A stretch of 36,824 nt of DNA from an uncultured Eubacteriales bacterium (GCA_905210385.1 CAJLWS010000001.1:1-36824), one strand, 5' to 3'. Counted from the stretch's first letter, positions 1 to 6,348 are shown. Notes: a model not told the origin generated them from the letters alone. Numbers and translations: made by a program.

Positions 1-339
1 CTTGCCGCCGGCGTGGAGGACGGTGTACACCACCTCCAGGGCGGGCCGCCCGGTCTGGGGCTGGATGTCCACGGGGATGCCCCGGCCATTGTCGGTTACC
101 CGAATGACGTCCCCGTCCAGAATTTCCACGGTGATCCTATCGCAATATCCCGCCAGCGCCTCATCGATGGCGTTATCCACGATCTCGTACACCAGATGGT
201 GCAGACCGGAGGCGGAGGTGGAACCGATATACATGCCGGGGCGCTTGCGCACCGCCTCCAGCCCCTCCAGCACCTGGATCTCCGAGGCGCCGTACTCGTG
301 TTCCACCATGGTGGGATTGTGTTCCTGCTGTTCAGACAT
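1..339 (-). CDS. gyrB: DNA gyrase subunit B, N-terminal part (runs off the window)
   Basis: This is the ATPase subunit of DNA gyrase, which drives negative supercoiling. Only the first 113 codons are present; the gene continues beyond base 1. The translation begins MSEQQEHN and contains the GHKL ATPase signatures: RKRPGMYIGST, the ATP/Mg-binding EIVDNAIDEAL, and DNGRGIPVD. The start is the ATG at 337-339, preceded by a GGAGGA ribosome binding site at about 347-352. It is the last gene seen of the leftward dnaA-dnaN-yaaA-recF-remB series, the usual place for gyrB near oriC. Identification is certain for the part visible. Confidence 0.97.
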   Translation of the reverse strand, partial: MSEQQEHNPTMVEHEYGASEIQVLEGLEAVRKRPGMYIGSTSASGLHHLVYEIVDNAIDEALAGYCDRITVEILDGDVIRVTDNGRGIPVDIQPQTGRPALEVVYTVLHAGGK

Positions 340-416
340 AGTGTGTTCCTCCGCTTACTGTTCTCACGTCAAAACGCCGCTCCAACCAAAAGCCGGCGGG
401 AGCGTACTTCACGCCT

Positions 417-824
417 CTATTCCATGGGGCAGAAATCCGTGTCATCCACCCGCTCCTCATCCGGCTCAAACCCATCGTCCACCAGCTCGGTGGCCCGCAT
501 GCGCCGGGCGGTCTTGGCCTCCTCCACCTTCTGATAGATCAGCTCCTTGACCATTTTTGGGTCCCGCACACTGACCAGGTCCATATGGGGAGACGTCTTA
601 TCGGAGGAATAGACGCAGATGGTCCCCACGCGGAAGATGCGCTGCCACAGCGACCTGGTCAGCTCCAGATCCCGCACCCGGTAGAGGAGCACCTCTTCCT
701 CCTTCAGATTGAAAAGCCCCGTCTCCCGGAAGATCCGGTTCTCGCTCAGGCGGTACCGGGTGAAGCTGATGGGCAGGCCGAAATAGCGTTTTCTGTCTTT
801 CCACAAATAATTGATAGGCTCCAT
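417..824 (-). CDS. PH-domain (bPH2/YdbS-like) small protein
   Basis: A 135-residue protein beginning MEPINYLWKDRKRYFG. The stretch YRLSENRIFRETGLFNLKEE followed by EVLLYRVRDLELTRSLWQ resembles the beta-strand core of bacterial PH (bPH2, YdbS-type) domains, where a strand pattern ending in V/I-RD-L leads into the next strands. No membrane segment or signal peptide is seen. The C-terminal third is charged and helical, ending FCPME. I chose the internal ATG at 822-824 over an upstream in-frame ATG because a GGGAGG site lies just before it. It sits between remB and gyrB, where most Firmicutes have no gene. The function is unknown; membrane or protein-partner binding is a guess from the fold. Confidence 0.75.
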   Translation of the reverse strand: MEPINYLWKDRKRYFGLPISFTRYRLSENRIFRETGLFNLKEEEVLLYRVRDLELTRSLWQRIFRVGTICVYSSDKTSPHMDLVSVRDPKMVKELIYQKVEEAKTARRMRATELVDDGFEPDEERVDDTDFCPME

Positions 825-840
825 ATGCTTTACCTCCCGT

Positions 841-1104
841 TTATTCAAATCCGTTCTGCTCCACCCGGCGGATCAGGGTGGCGGTGTTTACCTGGGACAG
901 GTAAACCCTTGCCTCCTCCCCGCCCTGCTGGCACAGGACAAAGGACCGGGGCAGATCGCTGCCCACATTGACCACCTGGCCCGTCCCCTCCGCCCGCACT
1001 AAAAAGCGGCGCGTGCGGAAGGACCAGGTAGTATTGTCTAAATCGAAGATACCCAACACGGCGGCCTCCGGCACGCTCACCGATTGTCCCAGATACAGAT
1101 ACAT
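841..1104 (-). CDS. remB: RemB-like regulator (DUF370, extracellular matrix regulator)
   Basis: An 87-residue DUF370 protein starting MYLYLGQSVSVPEAAVLGI. The family includes Bacillus RemA and RemB; RemB (formerly YaaB) lies beside recF and gyrB, as here. RemA is a DNA-binding activator of biofilm matrix genes; the RemB role is less defined. The motif FDLDNTT after the first strands is typical. A purine-rich GGGGGGC stretch at about 1111-1118 is the likely ribosome binding site. Upstream, a repeat insertion (1130-1344) now separates it from recF, so it may no longer be tightly coupled to recF translation. The family call is firm, the exact role is inferred from the family. Confidence 0.88.
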   Translation of the reverse strand: MYLYLGQSVSVPEAAVLGIFDLDNTTWSFRTRRFLVRAEGTGQVVNVGSDLPRSFVLCQQGGEEARVYLSQVNTATLIRRVEQNGFE

Positions 1105-1122
1105 GAAGAAACGCCCCCCGTG

Positions 1123-1344
1123 CTATGGCACCAGTCTGCCGTCGTGGATATGAAAGGCTTTCCCGGCCCGCAGCTTGGCCAGTTTTTCCTCCTCGCAGCA
1201 GGTGATGAAGTTCCCCACGGGCCAAGGGCCCGCGGGGGCCCCGGAATCATCCTGCTCGACCGAAATGAATTCGGTCTGCGCCAAGATTTTTGCTCCGCAA
1301 AAATGCTTGTACGGCGCACTTGCGCCGAACCAGGTCTTCCTCAC
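1123..1344 (-). CDS. Small ORF through the repeat, ending in an orphan RecF C-terminus
   Basis: A 73-codon ORF that starts with GTG at 1342-1344, overlapping the recF TGA as GTGA. It reads through the whole inserted element and then in frame into a second copy of the RecF C-terminus (residues about 47-73, from FITCCEEEKLAKL to HDGRLVP), stopping with TAG at 1123-1125. The first half has no recognisable protein family and overlaps three DNA hairpins, so it is probably only element sequence that stays open. The last 26-27 residues are a genuine relic of the original recF end. Whether it is translated is unknown; the stop/start overlap would permit coupling. Confidence 0.3.
   Translation of the reverse strand: MRKTWFGASAPYKHFCGAKILAQTEFISVEQDDSGAPAGPWPVGNFITCCEEEKLAKLRAGKAFHIHDGRLVP
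1130..1210 (-). pseudogene. Orphan copy of the recF 3' end (81 bp)
   Basis: This 81-bp block matches 1345-1425, the live end of recF, with six base differences and no gaps. All five codons that differ are synonymous, so it still encodes the same RecF C-terminal peptide and then reads P and TAG. It is separated from the live copy by the 134-bp repeat element. Most simply, this is the ancestral recF terminus displaced by the insertion. Confidence 0.85.
1211..1344 (+). repeat. Structured interspersed repeat, copy 1 (inside the recF terminus)
   Basis: A 134-bp element between the two copies of the recF end. Reading on the plus strand, it opens with TTCCCCACGG and a GC-rich block. Three hairpins follow: GACCGAA/TTCGGTC (1258-1276, loop around GAATTC), TTTTTGC/GCAAAAA (about 1287-1303) and CGGCGCA/TGCGCCG (about 1312-1327). 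It ends with CCAGGTCTTC (1330-1339), an exact inverted copy of GAAGACCTGG at the inner recF junction (1422-1431). The core GCGCCAAGATTTT and the third hairpin recur at 18306-18465, where the first stem has different bases that still pair. It encodes no transposase, so it would be non-autonomous if mobile. Confidence 0.8.
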
Positions 1345-2444
1345 ACCAGCCGGCCGTCGTGGATATGGAAGGCCTTCCCCGCCCGCAGCTTGGCCAGTTT
1401 TTCCTCCTCACAGCAGGTGATGAAGACCTGGCCGGAGGTGATCCGGTTAAGGACATACTCCTGGCGGCGGTGATCCAGCTCGGACAGTACGTCGTCCAGC
1501 AGGAGAACCGGCCATTCGCCGGTATCCTGATAGAAGATGTCCCGGGCGGCCATTTTCAAGGACAGGGCCGCGGTACGCACCTGGCCCTGGGAGCCGAAGG
1601 CCTTGGCAGGGTTCCCGTCGATCTCTATGGTCAGCTCATCCCTGTGGGGTCCGGTAAGGCAGGCATGGGACTCAATCTCCGCCTGCCGGTGGCGCTCCTG
1701 GTGGTCCAACAGCTGTCCCAGCAGTTGCTTTGCCGGTGCCAGGGGATCAGTGATGGTAGAGACGGTGTCGTAGCCCAGGCGCAGCCGCTCCCGTCCCCCG
1801 GAGCATTCGGCATGGATACCGGGGGCAACCTGGTTCAACTTTTTGATAAAATGGGCCCGGTAGTGAATCAGAACAGCGCCGCACTGGGCCATGCGCAGGG
1901 AGTAGTCGTCCAGGGCCTCCAGCAGGGATGGCTTCTCCTCCCAGTCCTTCAGAATCCTAAGCTTCTGCTCATGCAGCCTGTGATACTCCGACAGGGCGGC
2001 GGCATACTTGGGACGCAACTGACAGATGCAGCTGTCCAGAAACTTTCTCCTCGCCCCGGCCCCTTCCCGAATGAGGTAGAGGTCCTCTGGGCAGAACAGC
2101 ACCGTGGTGAGCAGTCCAGACAACTCAGCGGCAGATTTCAGTCGCACCCCGTTAGACCACAATTGCCGACGCACGCCCCGGGTAAGCTGGGCCTCCAGGG
2201 TATAATCCCTCTGGCGGCTGAAAATCTCCGCCGTCAGAAAGGCTCGGTCAATTCCAAACTGGATCATCTCCCGGTCATACCTGGCCCGGTGGGAGGAGGC
2301 GGAGGAGAGATAGGCCACCGCCTCAATCAGGTTCGTTTTTCCCTGGGCGTTCTCTCCTACAATTACATTGACCCCAGGATCAAAGGACACTTCCAGATGG
2401 GTATAGTTCCGAAAAAAGTCCAGAGTGACCGCCTTGACAATCAT
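1341..2444 (-). CDS. recF: DNA replication/repair protein RecF
   Basis: RecF is an SMC-like ATPase that helps load RecA at gapped DNA. The 367-residue protein has Walker A GENAQGKTNL (residues 30-39), the ABC-type signature region FGSQGQVRTAALSLKMA and Walker B VLLLDDVLSELD, all in order, at normal family length. The start ATG (2442-2444) overlaps the yaaA stop in ATGA, so translation is coupled. The last 27 codons (1345-1425) are duplicated downstream at 1130-1210, with a repeat between them, and the present stop TGA lies at the element junction. The protein should be functional because the duplicated end is intact. Confidence 0.96.
   Translation of the reverse strand: MIVKAVTLDFFRNYTHLEVSFDPGVNVIVGENAQGKTNLIEAVAYLSSASSHRARYDREMIQFGIDRAFLTAEIFSRQRDYTLEAQLTRGVRRQLWSNGVRLKSAAELSGLLTTVLFCPEDLYLIREGAGARRKFLDSCICQLRPKYAAALSEYHRLHEQKLRILKDWEEKPSLLEALDDYSLRMAQCGAVLIHYRAHFIKKLNQVAPGIHAECSGGRERLRLGYDTVSTITDPLAPAKQLLGQLLDHQERHRQAEIESHACLTGPHRDELTIEIDGNPAKAFGSQGQVRTAALSLKMAARDIFYQDTGEWPVLLLDDVLSELDHRRQEYVLNRITSGQVFITCCEEEKLAKLRAGKAFHIHDGRLV
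1345..1425 (-). repeat. Live copy of the duplicated recF 3' end (direct repeat)
   Basis: This block is the functional recF terminus and the direct-repeat partner of 1130-1210. It is bracketed by a 10-bp inverted repeat: CCAGGTCTTC at 1330-1339 in the element and GAAGACCTGG at 1422-1431 in recF. The two direct-repeat copies differ at six bases, none changing an amino acid. Confidence 0.85.
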
Positions 2445-2656
2445 TCCACCACCAGGGTCAGATCCCCGCCCAGTTCCACCCGGTCACCGGGTCGGATCTT
2501 CTTTCCCCGCATGGTACAGACCTCCCCGTTGACCAACACGCCGCCCTCCTGAATGACGGCTTTGGCCTCTCCGCCGGTGGCCGTAGCGTTGGCATACTTC
2601 AGCAAAGCGTCCAGCTTGATAAATTCCGTGGCGATTTTCACCCGCTCTTCCCTCAT
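2441..2656 (-). CDS. yaaA: S4-domain RNA-binding protein YaaA/RlbA
   Basis: A 71-residue S4-like RNA-binding protein. The sequence FIKLDALLKYANATATGGEA followed by VIQEGGVLVNGEV and RGKKIRPGD is the standard S4 fold, as in the small YaaA/YbcJ group linked to ribosome or RNA binding. It lies between dnaN and recF, its usual position, and its TGA overlaps the recF ATG. The upstream gap to dnaN is about 30 bases. Its molecular target is unknown in the family. Confidence 0.92.
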   Translation of the reverse strand: MREERVKIATEFIKLDALLKYANATATGGEAKAVIQEGGVLVNGEVCTMRGKKIRPGDRVELGGDLTLVVE

Positions 2657-2687
2657 ACTCTCCCCCTCCTCTAGGACTCTCTCTTCC

Positions 2688-3809
2688 TTACTCCCCCGCC
2701 TTCAGTCGTACGGGCAACACCATATAGAGGAAGTTGTCCGCCTCCCCCTCCTTGGGCAGGATCAGGCAGGGAGACGTGGGTGTATTCAACTCCAGACGCA
2801 CCTGTTCCGCAGGGGCGGCTTTCACCGCATCCATGAGAAACCGGTTATTAAATCCGATTTCCAGTCCTTTTCCATCACCAGTGATTGGACACCGGTCAAA
2901 GGCGGATCCAATGGCAGTTCTAGAAGCGATAGACAAGGAGCCGTCCTCGAACTTGCACCGAAGCGGGCTCTTCAACTTGTCGTTGATGATCAGGGACGCC
3001 CGGTCGATGGACAGCTGCAGCGCGGCGGTATCCACCTCCAGCGAGATAGAGTTGTTCTGGGGGATGGTCTGGCGGTAGTTGAGAAACTCTCCCTCCAGCC
3101 GCCGGGCGATCAAAAGAGTTGAACCCATCAGAAAGGTGACATGGCGGGCCCCTTCGGTCACGGTGATCTCCTCATCGCTGTCCGCGCAGATCTTGTCCAC
3201 CTCGTTCAGAGCGGCGCCGGGCACTACGAAGGAGAACTGCTCCGCCCCGGCCTTTCCCACCATCTTCTCCCGGCGGAGGGCCAGCCGGTAGCCGTCTACC
3301 GCCACCATGGTCAGTTCCTCGCCATTCACATCAAAAAGAGCGCCGGTGTGAATCGGGCGGCCTCCATCGTTGTTGCTGACAGCAAAAATCACCCGGGAAA
3401 TCATGGAACGCAGAGTACCTTGTCCCATCACCAGGCTGTTGCCCTCATCTACCGTGGGCAGTTCGGGGAATTCCTCTGCGCTGCTGCCCATAATGTCAAA
3501 GGAGGTGGGTCCGCAGTCGATGTGTACCTTGTTCCCATCGGTGGACACAACCACCATATCGTCCGGGAGCTTCCGGATGATCTCTCCAAACAGACGGGCA
3601 GGCAGAACGATGGCGCCACTTTGGGCGACGCTGGCCTCTACCTGGGTAACAATACCAGTCTCCAGATTGTAGCCGCTGACCTGCAGGCCGCCCTTCGTGC
3701 TCTCGAGCAGCACGCCTTCCAAAGCCAGGATAGAACTTTTGGAGGCCACAACGCGGCCGGCTGTGGTGACAGCGCTTTGTAGTAGAGCTTTCTCACAGGA
3801 AAATTTCAT
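2688..3809 (-). CDS. dnaN: DNA polymerase III sliding clamp (beta subunit)
   Basis: The 373-residue beta clamp, a ring-shaped dimer that tethers DNA polymerase to its template. It starts MKFSCEKALLQSAV and shows the three-domain clamp pattern, including EFPELP near the end of domain 1 and a C-terminal LPVRLKAGE. I placed the start at the ATG at 3807-3809, not the in-frame ATG 24 bases upstream, because AGGAAG sits at the right distance and the family begins with MKF. A candidate promoter in the preceding intergenic region is weak. It is followed by yaaA and recF in the same direction. Confidence 0.97.
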   Translation of the reverse strand: MKFSCEKALLQSAVTTAGRVVASKSSILALEGVLLESTKGGLQVSGYNLETGIVTQVEASVAQSGAIVLPARLFGEIIRKLPDDMVVVSTDGNKVHIDCGPTSFDIMGSSAEEFPELPTVDEGNSLVMGQGTLRSMISRVIFAVSNNDGGRPIHTGALFDVNGEELTMVAVDGYRLALRREKMVGKAGAEQFSFVVPGAALNEVDKICADSDEEITVTEGARHVTFLMGSTLLIARRLEGEFLNYRQTIPQNNSISLEVDTAALQLSIDRASLIINDKLKSPLRCKFEDGSLSIASRTAIGSAFDRCPITGDGKGLEIGFNNRFLMDAVKAAPAEQVRLELNTPTSPCLILPKEGEADNFLYMVLPVRLKAGE

Positions 3810-4069
3810 GACAAGCTTCCTTTCTCTCCCCACTGGAAGTAATAGGGGAGGTTTTTATATTTCGTAGTACATAGTAGATGCGGTGGAACCTGTGGAAAAT
3901 TAGGATAATGGTTGGTACGAAAGTATTTGCGGCTCATGAAAGGTTCCACAAAATTTCCACAAGACGGGCAGATCGGGAAAGTGTCAGATCAGTTTCCACA
4001 CAGTTCCACAGAACAGTCCGCAGCAGTGTTGAAGTTCGTGGTGGAAAAGACCGCTCTTCCTGGGCGGGG
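3810..4069. other. Candidate oriC segment with diverged DnaA boxes (dnaN-dnaA intergenic)
   Basis: A 260-bp gene-free stretch between dnaA and dnaN containing at least six DnaA-box-like sequences around the core TTCCACA. On the plus strand they are GGTTCCACA (3942-3950), ATTTCCACA (3953-3961), GTTTCCACA (3992-4000) and AGTTCCACA (4002-4010). In reverse, TTTTCCACA lies at 3891-3899 and TTTTCCACC at about 4040-4048. None is the classical TTATCCACA. Their density and location beside dnaA indicate an origin or DnaA-autoregulatory region. The AT-rich partner would be 5393-5640 on the other side of dnaA, giving a bipartite origin. No replication data can be read from sequence alone. Confidence 0.65.
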
Positions 4070-5392
4070 TCAATAGGATGAGTTTACTGCGTTGGTGATA
4101 TCCCGGATAATTTCAGTAAGTTCAGGCTGCTCCTTCATGTTTTTTTCCACCCGGTTGATGGAATTGAGGACAGTGGAATGGTGGCGGCCGCCGAACTGCT
4201 GTCCAATCTCCGCCAGGGAAAGTTGCGTCATCTCCCGAATGATATACATCGCCACGTTACGGGCTGTGGCTACCTCTTTATTCTGACTTTGTCCTCGAAG
4301 AACGTCGCTGTCCAGTTCATAGAATCGTGCCACTTCCTGAATAATTGTCTCGGCGGAGGGCAGAAAGTCCTCTTTGGCACGGAGAATATCCCGCACCGCC
4401 CGGATGGTATTTTCCACGTCCACTTGGGCGCCCATCAATTCTTGAAAGGCCATGATCTTGTTGACTACCCCTTCAATCTGACGGACATTGGCTGTGATGT
4501 TTTCTGCCACATAGCTGAGCACTGGGTCGGGCAGGACGATTCCTCGCTCCAGAGATTTGTTTTTCAGAATGGCCATGCGGGTTTCATAGTCTGGAGGCTG
4601 AATATCGGCGGGCAGGCCCTGCTCGAACCGAGTTTTGAGCCGCTGTTCCAGTCGAAGCATTTCTTGAGGCGGTCGGTCAGAAGTAAATACGATTTGCTTT
4701 CCCTGCTCGTACAGGGTATTGAAAGTATGAAATAACTCCTCCTCGCTAGAGTCCTTTCCGGCAATGAATTGTACATCATCCATGAGAAACAGGTCCACCG
4801 TCCGGTATTTATTGCGAAACTCCTGCATGTCCACACCCCGCCGGAGATTGGTGATCAGTTCATTCACAAAATCTTCACTTTTGATATACATGATTCGATA
4901 GTTGGGGTGGTTTTGCCGTACCCGATTGGCAATGGCATGGAGTAGGTGGGTCTTGCCCAGTCCGGACTGCCCGTAAATAAACAGAGGGTTATAGGCCCCT
5001 CCTGGCTCATCAGCTACCTTTTCTGCGGCGGTAAAGGCAAATTTATTGGTGGAGCCTACCACGAAACGATCAAAGGTATAGGACTGGTAGGGACTGTCAG
5101 ATTTTTGAGTTTGGGATTCAGATTGATACCTGATCCGGTCTTCTGGCAGGAGTAGGACCACCCCAATATCAAAAGAAAACAGTTCCCGAAGGCTTTTCTC
5201 CACGATTGGAATGAATCTGGATTTGATGATATTCCGTTTGAATTCCGTAGGCACGCACAGGATCAGTCTGGTGTCGTCCATCGCCACGGCCTCCACATCA
5301 CCAAACCAGGTTTCAATGGAGACAGAAGTCATATCGGCCTCCATCAGACTCTTTACTTTTTCCCATACGTCGGCGGCTGATTTCATCGACAT
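4070..5392 (-). CDS. dnaA: Chromosomal replication initiator DnaA
   Basis: The initiator ATPase that binds DnaA boxes and melts oriC. The 440-residue protein has a short N-terminal interaction domain, AAA+ domain with Walker A GQSGLGKTHLLHA at about residues 144-156, LFLMDDVQFIAGK (Walker B), and a C-terminal helix-turn-helix domain. The box-recognition loop reads GGRHHSTV (401-408), where most DnaA proteins have GGRDHTTV: the aspartate is replaced by histidine (H404). The ATG at 5390-5392 has a GAGGTGA ribosome binding site. A promoter (5429-5457) lies just upstream. The gene heads the leftward replication cluster. Confidence 0.98.
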   Translation of the reverse strand: MSMKSAADVWEKVKSLMEADMTSVSIETWFGDVEAVAMDDTRLILCVPTEFKRNIIKSRFIPIVEKSLRELFSFDIGVVLLLPEDRIRYQSESQTQKSDSPYQSYTFDRFVVGSTNKFAFTAAEKVADEPGGAYNPLFIYGQSGLGKTHLLHAIANRVRQNHPNYRIMYIKSEDFVNELITNLRRGVDMQEFRNKYRTVDLFLMDDVQFIAGKDSSEEELFHTFNTLYEQGKQIVFTSDRPPQEMLRLEQRLKTRFEQGLPADIQPPDYETRMAILKNKSLERGIVLPDPVLSYVAENITANVRQIEGVVNKIMAFQELMGAQVDVENTIRAVRDILRAKEDFLPSAETIIQEVARFYELDSDVLRGQSQNKEVATARNVAMYIIREMTQLSLAEIGQQFGGRHHSTVLNSINRVEKNMKEQPELTEIIRDITNAVNSSY

Positions 5393-5428
5393 GGTGTCAC
5401 CTCAAAATGTGCGTATGATAACCATTTA

Positions 5429-5457
5429 ATTATAACAAAAAGCAAAACCTTTCACAA
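5429..5457 (-). promoter_or_regulatory. Probable SigA promoter of dnaA
   Basis: On the minus strand, -35 TTGTGA (5452-5457) and -10 TATAAT (5429-5434) are separated by 17 bases and lie about 37 bases before the dnaA start. The -35 region overlaps a DnaA-box-like sequence (TTTCACAAG), which would fit autoregulation, but that is inference. Confidence 0.65.
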
Positions 5458-5609
5458 GGGCTTTTTCCATTTCTTATTTTATAATGTAGGATATCGTTTA
5501 TGTTGGCAGAAAATCAGAATGGTTGGAAAAGAAAACTCATTTTGTGAAAACGAAAAAAACACAAGATACTATGGTTTCGGAAAAAGAGTGCCTTTTTGTT
5601 GAGATTTCA

Positions 5610-5638
5610 TTGACAGAACGGAGAAAATCCGGTATAAT
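5610..5638 (+). promoter_or_regulatory. SigA promoter of the rpmH operon
   Basis: A near-consensus promoter: TTGACA (5610-5615), 17-base spacer, TATAAT (5633-5638). It directs transcription into rpmH-rnpA-yidD-yidC-jag. The expected start is near 5645, inside the palindrome at 5642-5666. Confidence 0.9.
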
Positions 5639-5641
5639 CCC

Positions 5642-5666
5642 CTATGCGCCATCTGCTGGCGCATAG
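5642..5666 (+). promoter_or_regulatory. Palindrome at the rpmH transcription start
   Basis: CTATGCGCCA (5642-5651) and TGGCGCATAG (5657-5666) form a perfect 10-bp inverted repeat with a 5-base loop. It lies across the predicted transcription start. It could be a protein operator or a 5' mRNA hairpin that stabilises the transcript; sequence alone does not decide. Confidence 0.55.
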
Positions 5667-5748
5667 AGTGTAAACCGCGTTTCCTTTACGGAGACGTTGT
5701 GGAAGCGGTGGTTGTGCCGCCGCCATTTTATGCAGGAGGTGTTTCCGT

Positions 5749-5883
5749 ATGGTTCGTACCTATCAGCCCAAGAAGCGTCACCGCTCCAAGGTCCACGGCT
5801 TCCGTAAGCGCATGGCCACCGCCAACGGCCGCAAGGTTTTGGCTCGCCGTCGTGTGAAGGGCCGCGCCCGCCTGACTCACTGA
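5749..5883 (+). CDS. rpmH: 50S ribosomal protein L34
   Basis: The 44-residue protein of the large ribosomal subunit, MVRTYQPKKRHRSKVHGF with the typical basic RKRMATANGRKVLARRR stretch, at full family length. A strong GCAGGAGG ribosome binding site precedes the ATG at 5749. It is the first gene of the plus-strand operon facing away from dnaA, its conserved position. Its strong promoter and the nested hairpins downstream suggest L34 is made in excess of the following RnpA. Confidence 0.98.
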   Translation: MVRTYQPKKRHRSKVHGFRKRMATANGRKVLARRRVKGRARLTH

Positions 5884-5885
5884 TG

Positions 5886-5957
5886 GCGGAAACATCGGGA
5901 TGAATAGGAACAGTCTGGGGCGCGGGAGTATTCCCTCGCCCCTGTGTCCGTTTCCGC
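5886..5957 (+). promoter_or_regulatory. Nested hairpins between rpmH and rnpA
   Basis: An outer 8-bp stem GCGGAAAC (5886-5893) / GTTTCCGC (5950-5957) encloses an inner GC-rich hairpin GGGGCG (5917-5922) / CGCCCC (5937-5942), extended by GGGA/TCCC. No U-run follows, so it is not a simple terminator. It may act as an RNA processing or stabilising structure that lets rpmH and rnpA be expressed at different levels. Confidence 0.5.
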
Positions 5958-5994
5958 AGCATCCCGAGCTAACCCTGATGAAAGGGGTATTTCT

Positions 5995-6348
5995 GTGAAA
6001 AAAACGGTGTCGCTGAAGGAAAATTACCTGTTTCGCCGGCTGTATCAACGGGGAAAAACCGCGGCGGATGGTAGGATTGCCCTCTATGTAAGGCGTAACG
6101 GAGGAAGGGAGAACCGGCTTGGCTTTACCGTATCTACTAAGGTGGGATGCGCTGTGGTGAGAAACCGGGTCCGCCGCCGTTTGCGGGAGATCTACCGCCT
6201 TCATGAGGCATCGCTGAAAAACGGCGTGGATGTGGTCATCGTGGCTCGTGTACGGTCGGCTCACAGCACTTACCGGCAGTTGGACAGCTCTTTTCTCAAG
6301 CTGGCGGACAAGCTCGGCCTGATTGAAAAAGGGGAGATTGAAGAGTGA
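5995..6348 (+). CDS. rnpA: Ribonuclease P protein component
   Basis: The 117-residue protein cofactor of RNase P, which matures the 5' end of tRNAs. The RNA-binding motif RNRVRRRLREIYR and the N-terminal SLKENYLFRRLYQRGK are diagnostic. I chose GTG at 5995 because the family starts near VKKTVSLKENYLF and AAAGGGG lies upstream; a longer in-frame start at 5944 would add 17 residues overlapping the hairpin region. Its TGA overlaps the yidD GTG. Confidence 0.95.
   Translation: MKKTVSLKENYLFRRLYQRGKTAADGRIALYVRRNGGRENRLGFTVSTKVGCAVVRNRVRRRLREIYRLHEASLKNGVDVVIVARVRSAHSTYRQLDSSFLKLADKLGLIEKGEIEE

Larger units (their letters stand above)
5393..5748. other. AT-rich dnaA-rpmH intergenic region (possible unwinding side of oriC)
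   Basis: A 356-bp region without genes between divergent dnaA and rpmH. It is markedly richer in A and T than its GC-rich surroundings, with runs of A and T from about 5420 to 5600. It carries the dnaA promoter (minus), the rpmH promoter (plus) and box-like TTTCACAA sequences near 5450 and 5540. It would suit the DNA unwinding element of an origin whose main box cluster is at 3810-4069. No RNA gene is recognised. Confidence 0.5.

Noticed and set aside
1211..1344. CRISPR or insertion sequence at the recF repeat
   Set aside because: There is no regularly spaced repeat array and no transposase; only one element with one direct-repeat pair is present at each site.
1290..2552. 420-codon plus-strand ORF
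   Set aside because: Shadow of recF on the opposite strand; no ribosome binding site and no family resemblance, whereas recF motifs are complete.
5480..5485. TATAAT on the plus strand between dnaA and rpmH as another promoter
   Set aside because: No acceptable -35 at 16-18 bases; the region is AT-rich, where chance matches are common.
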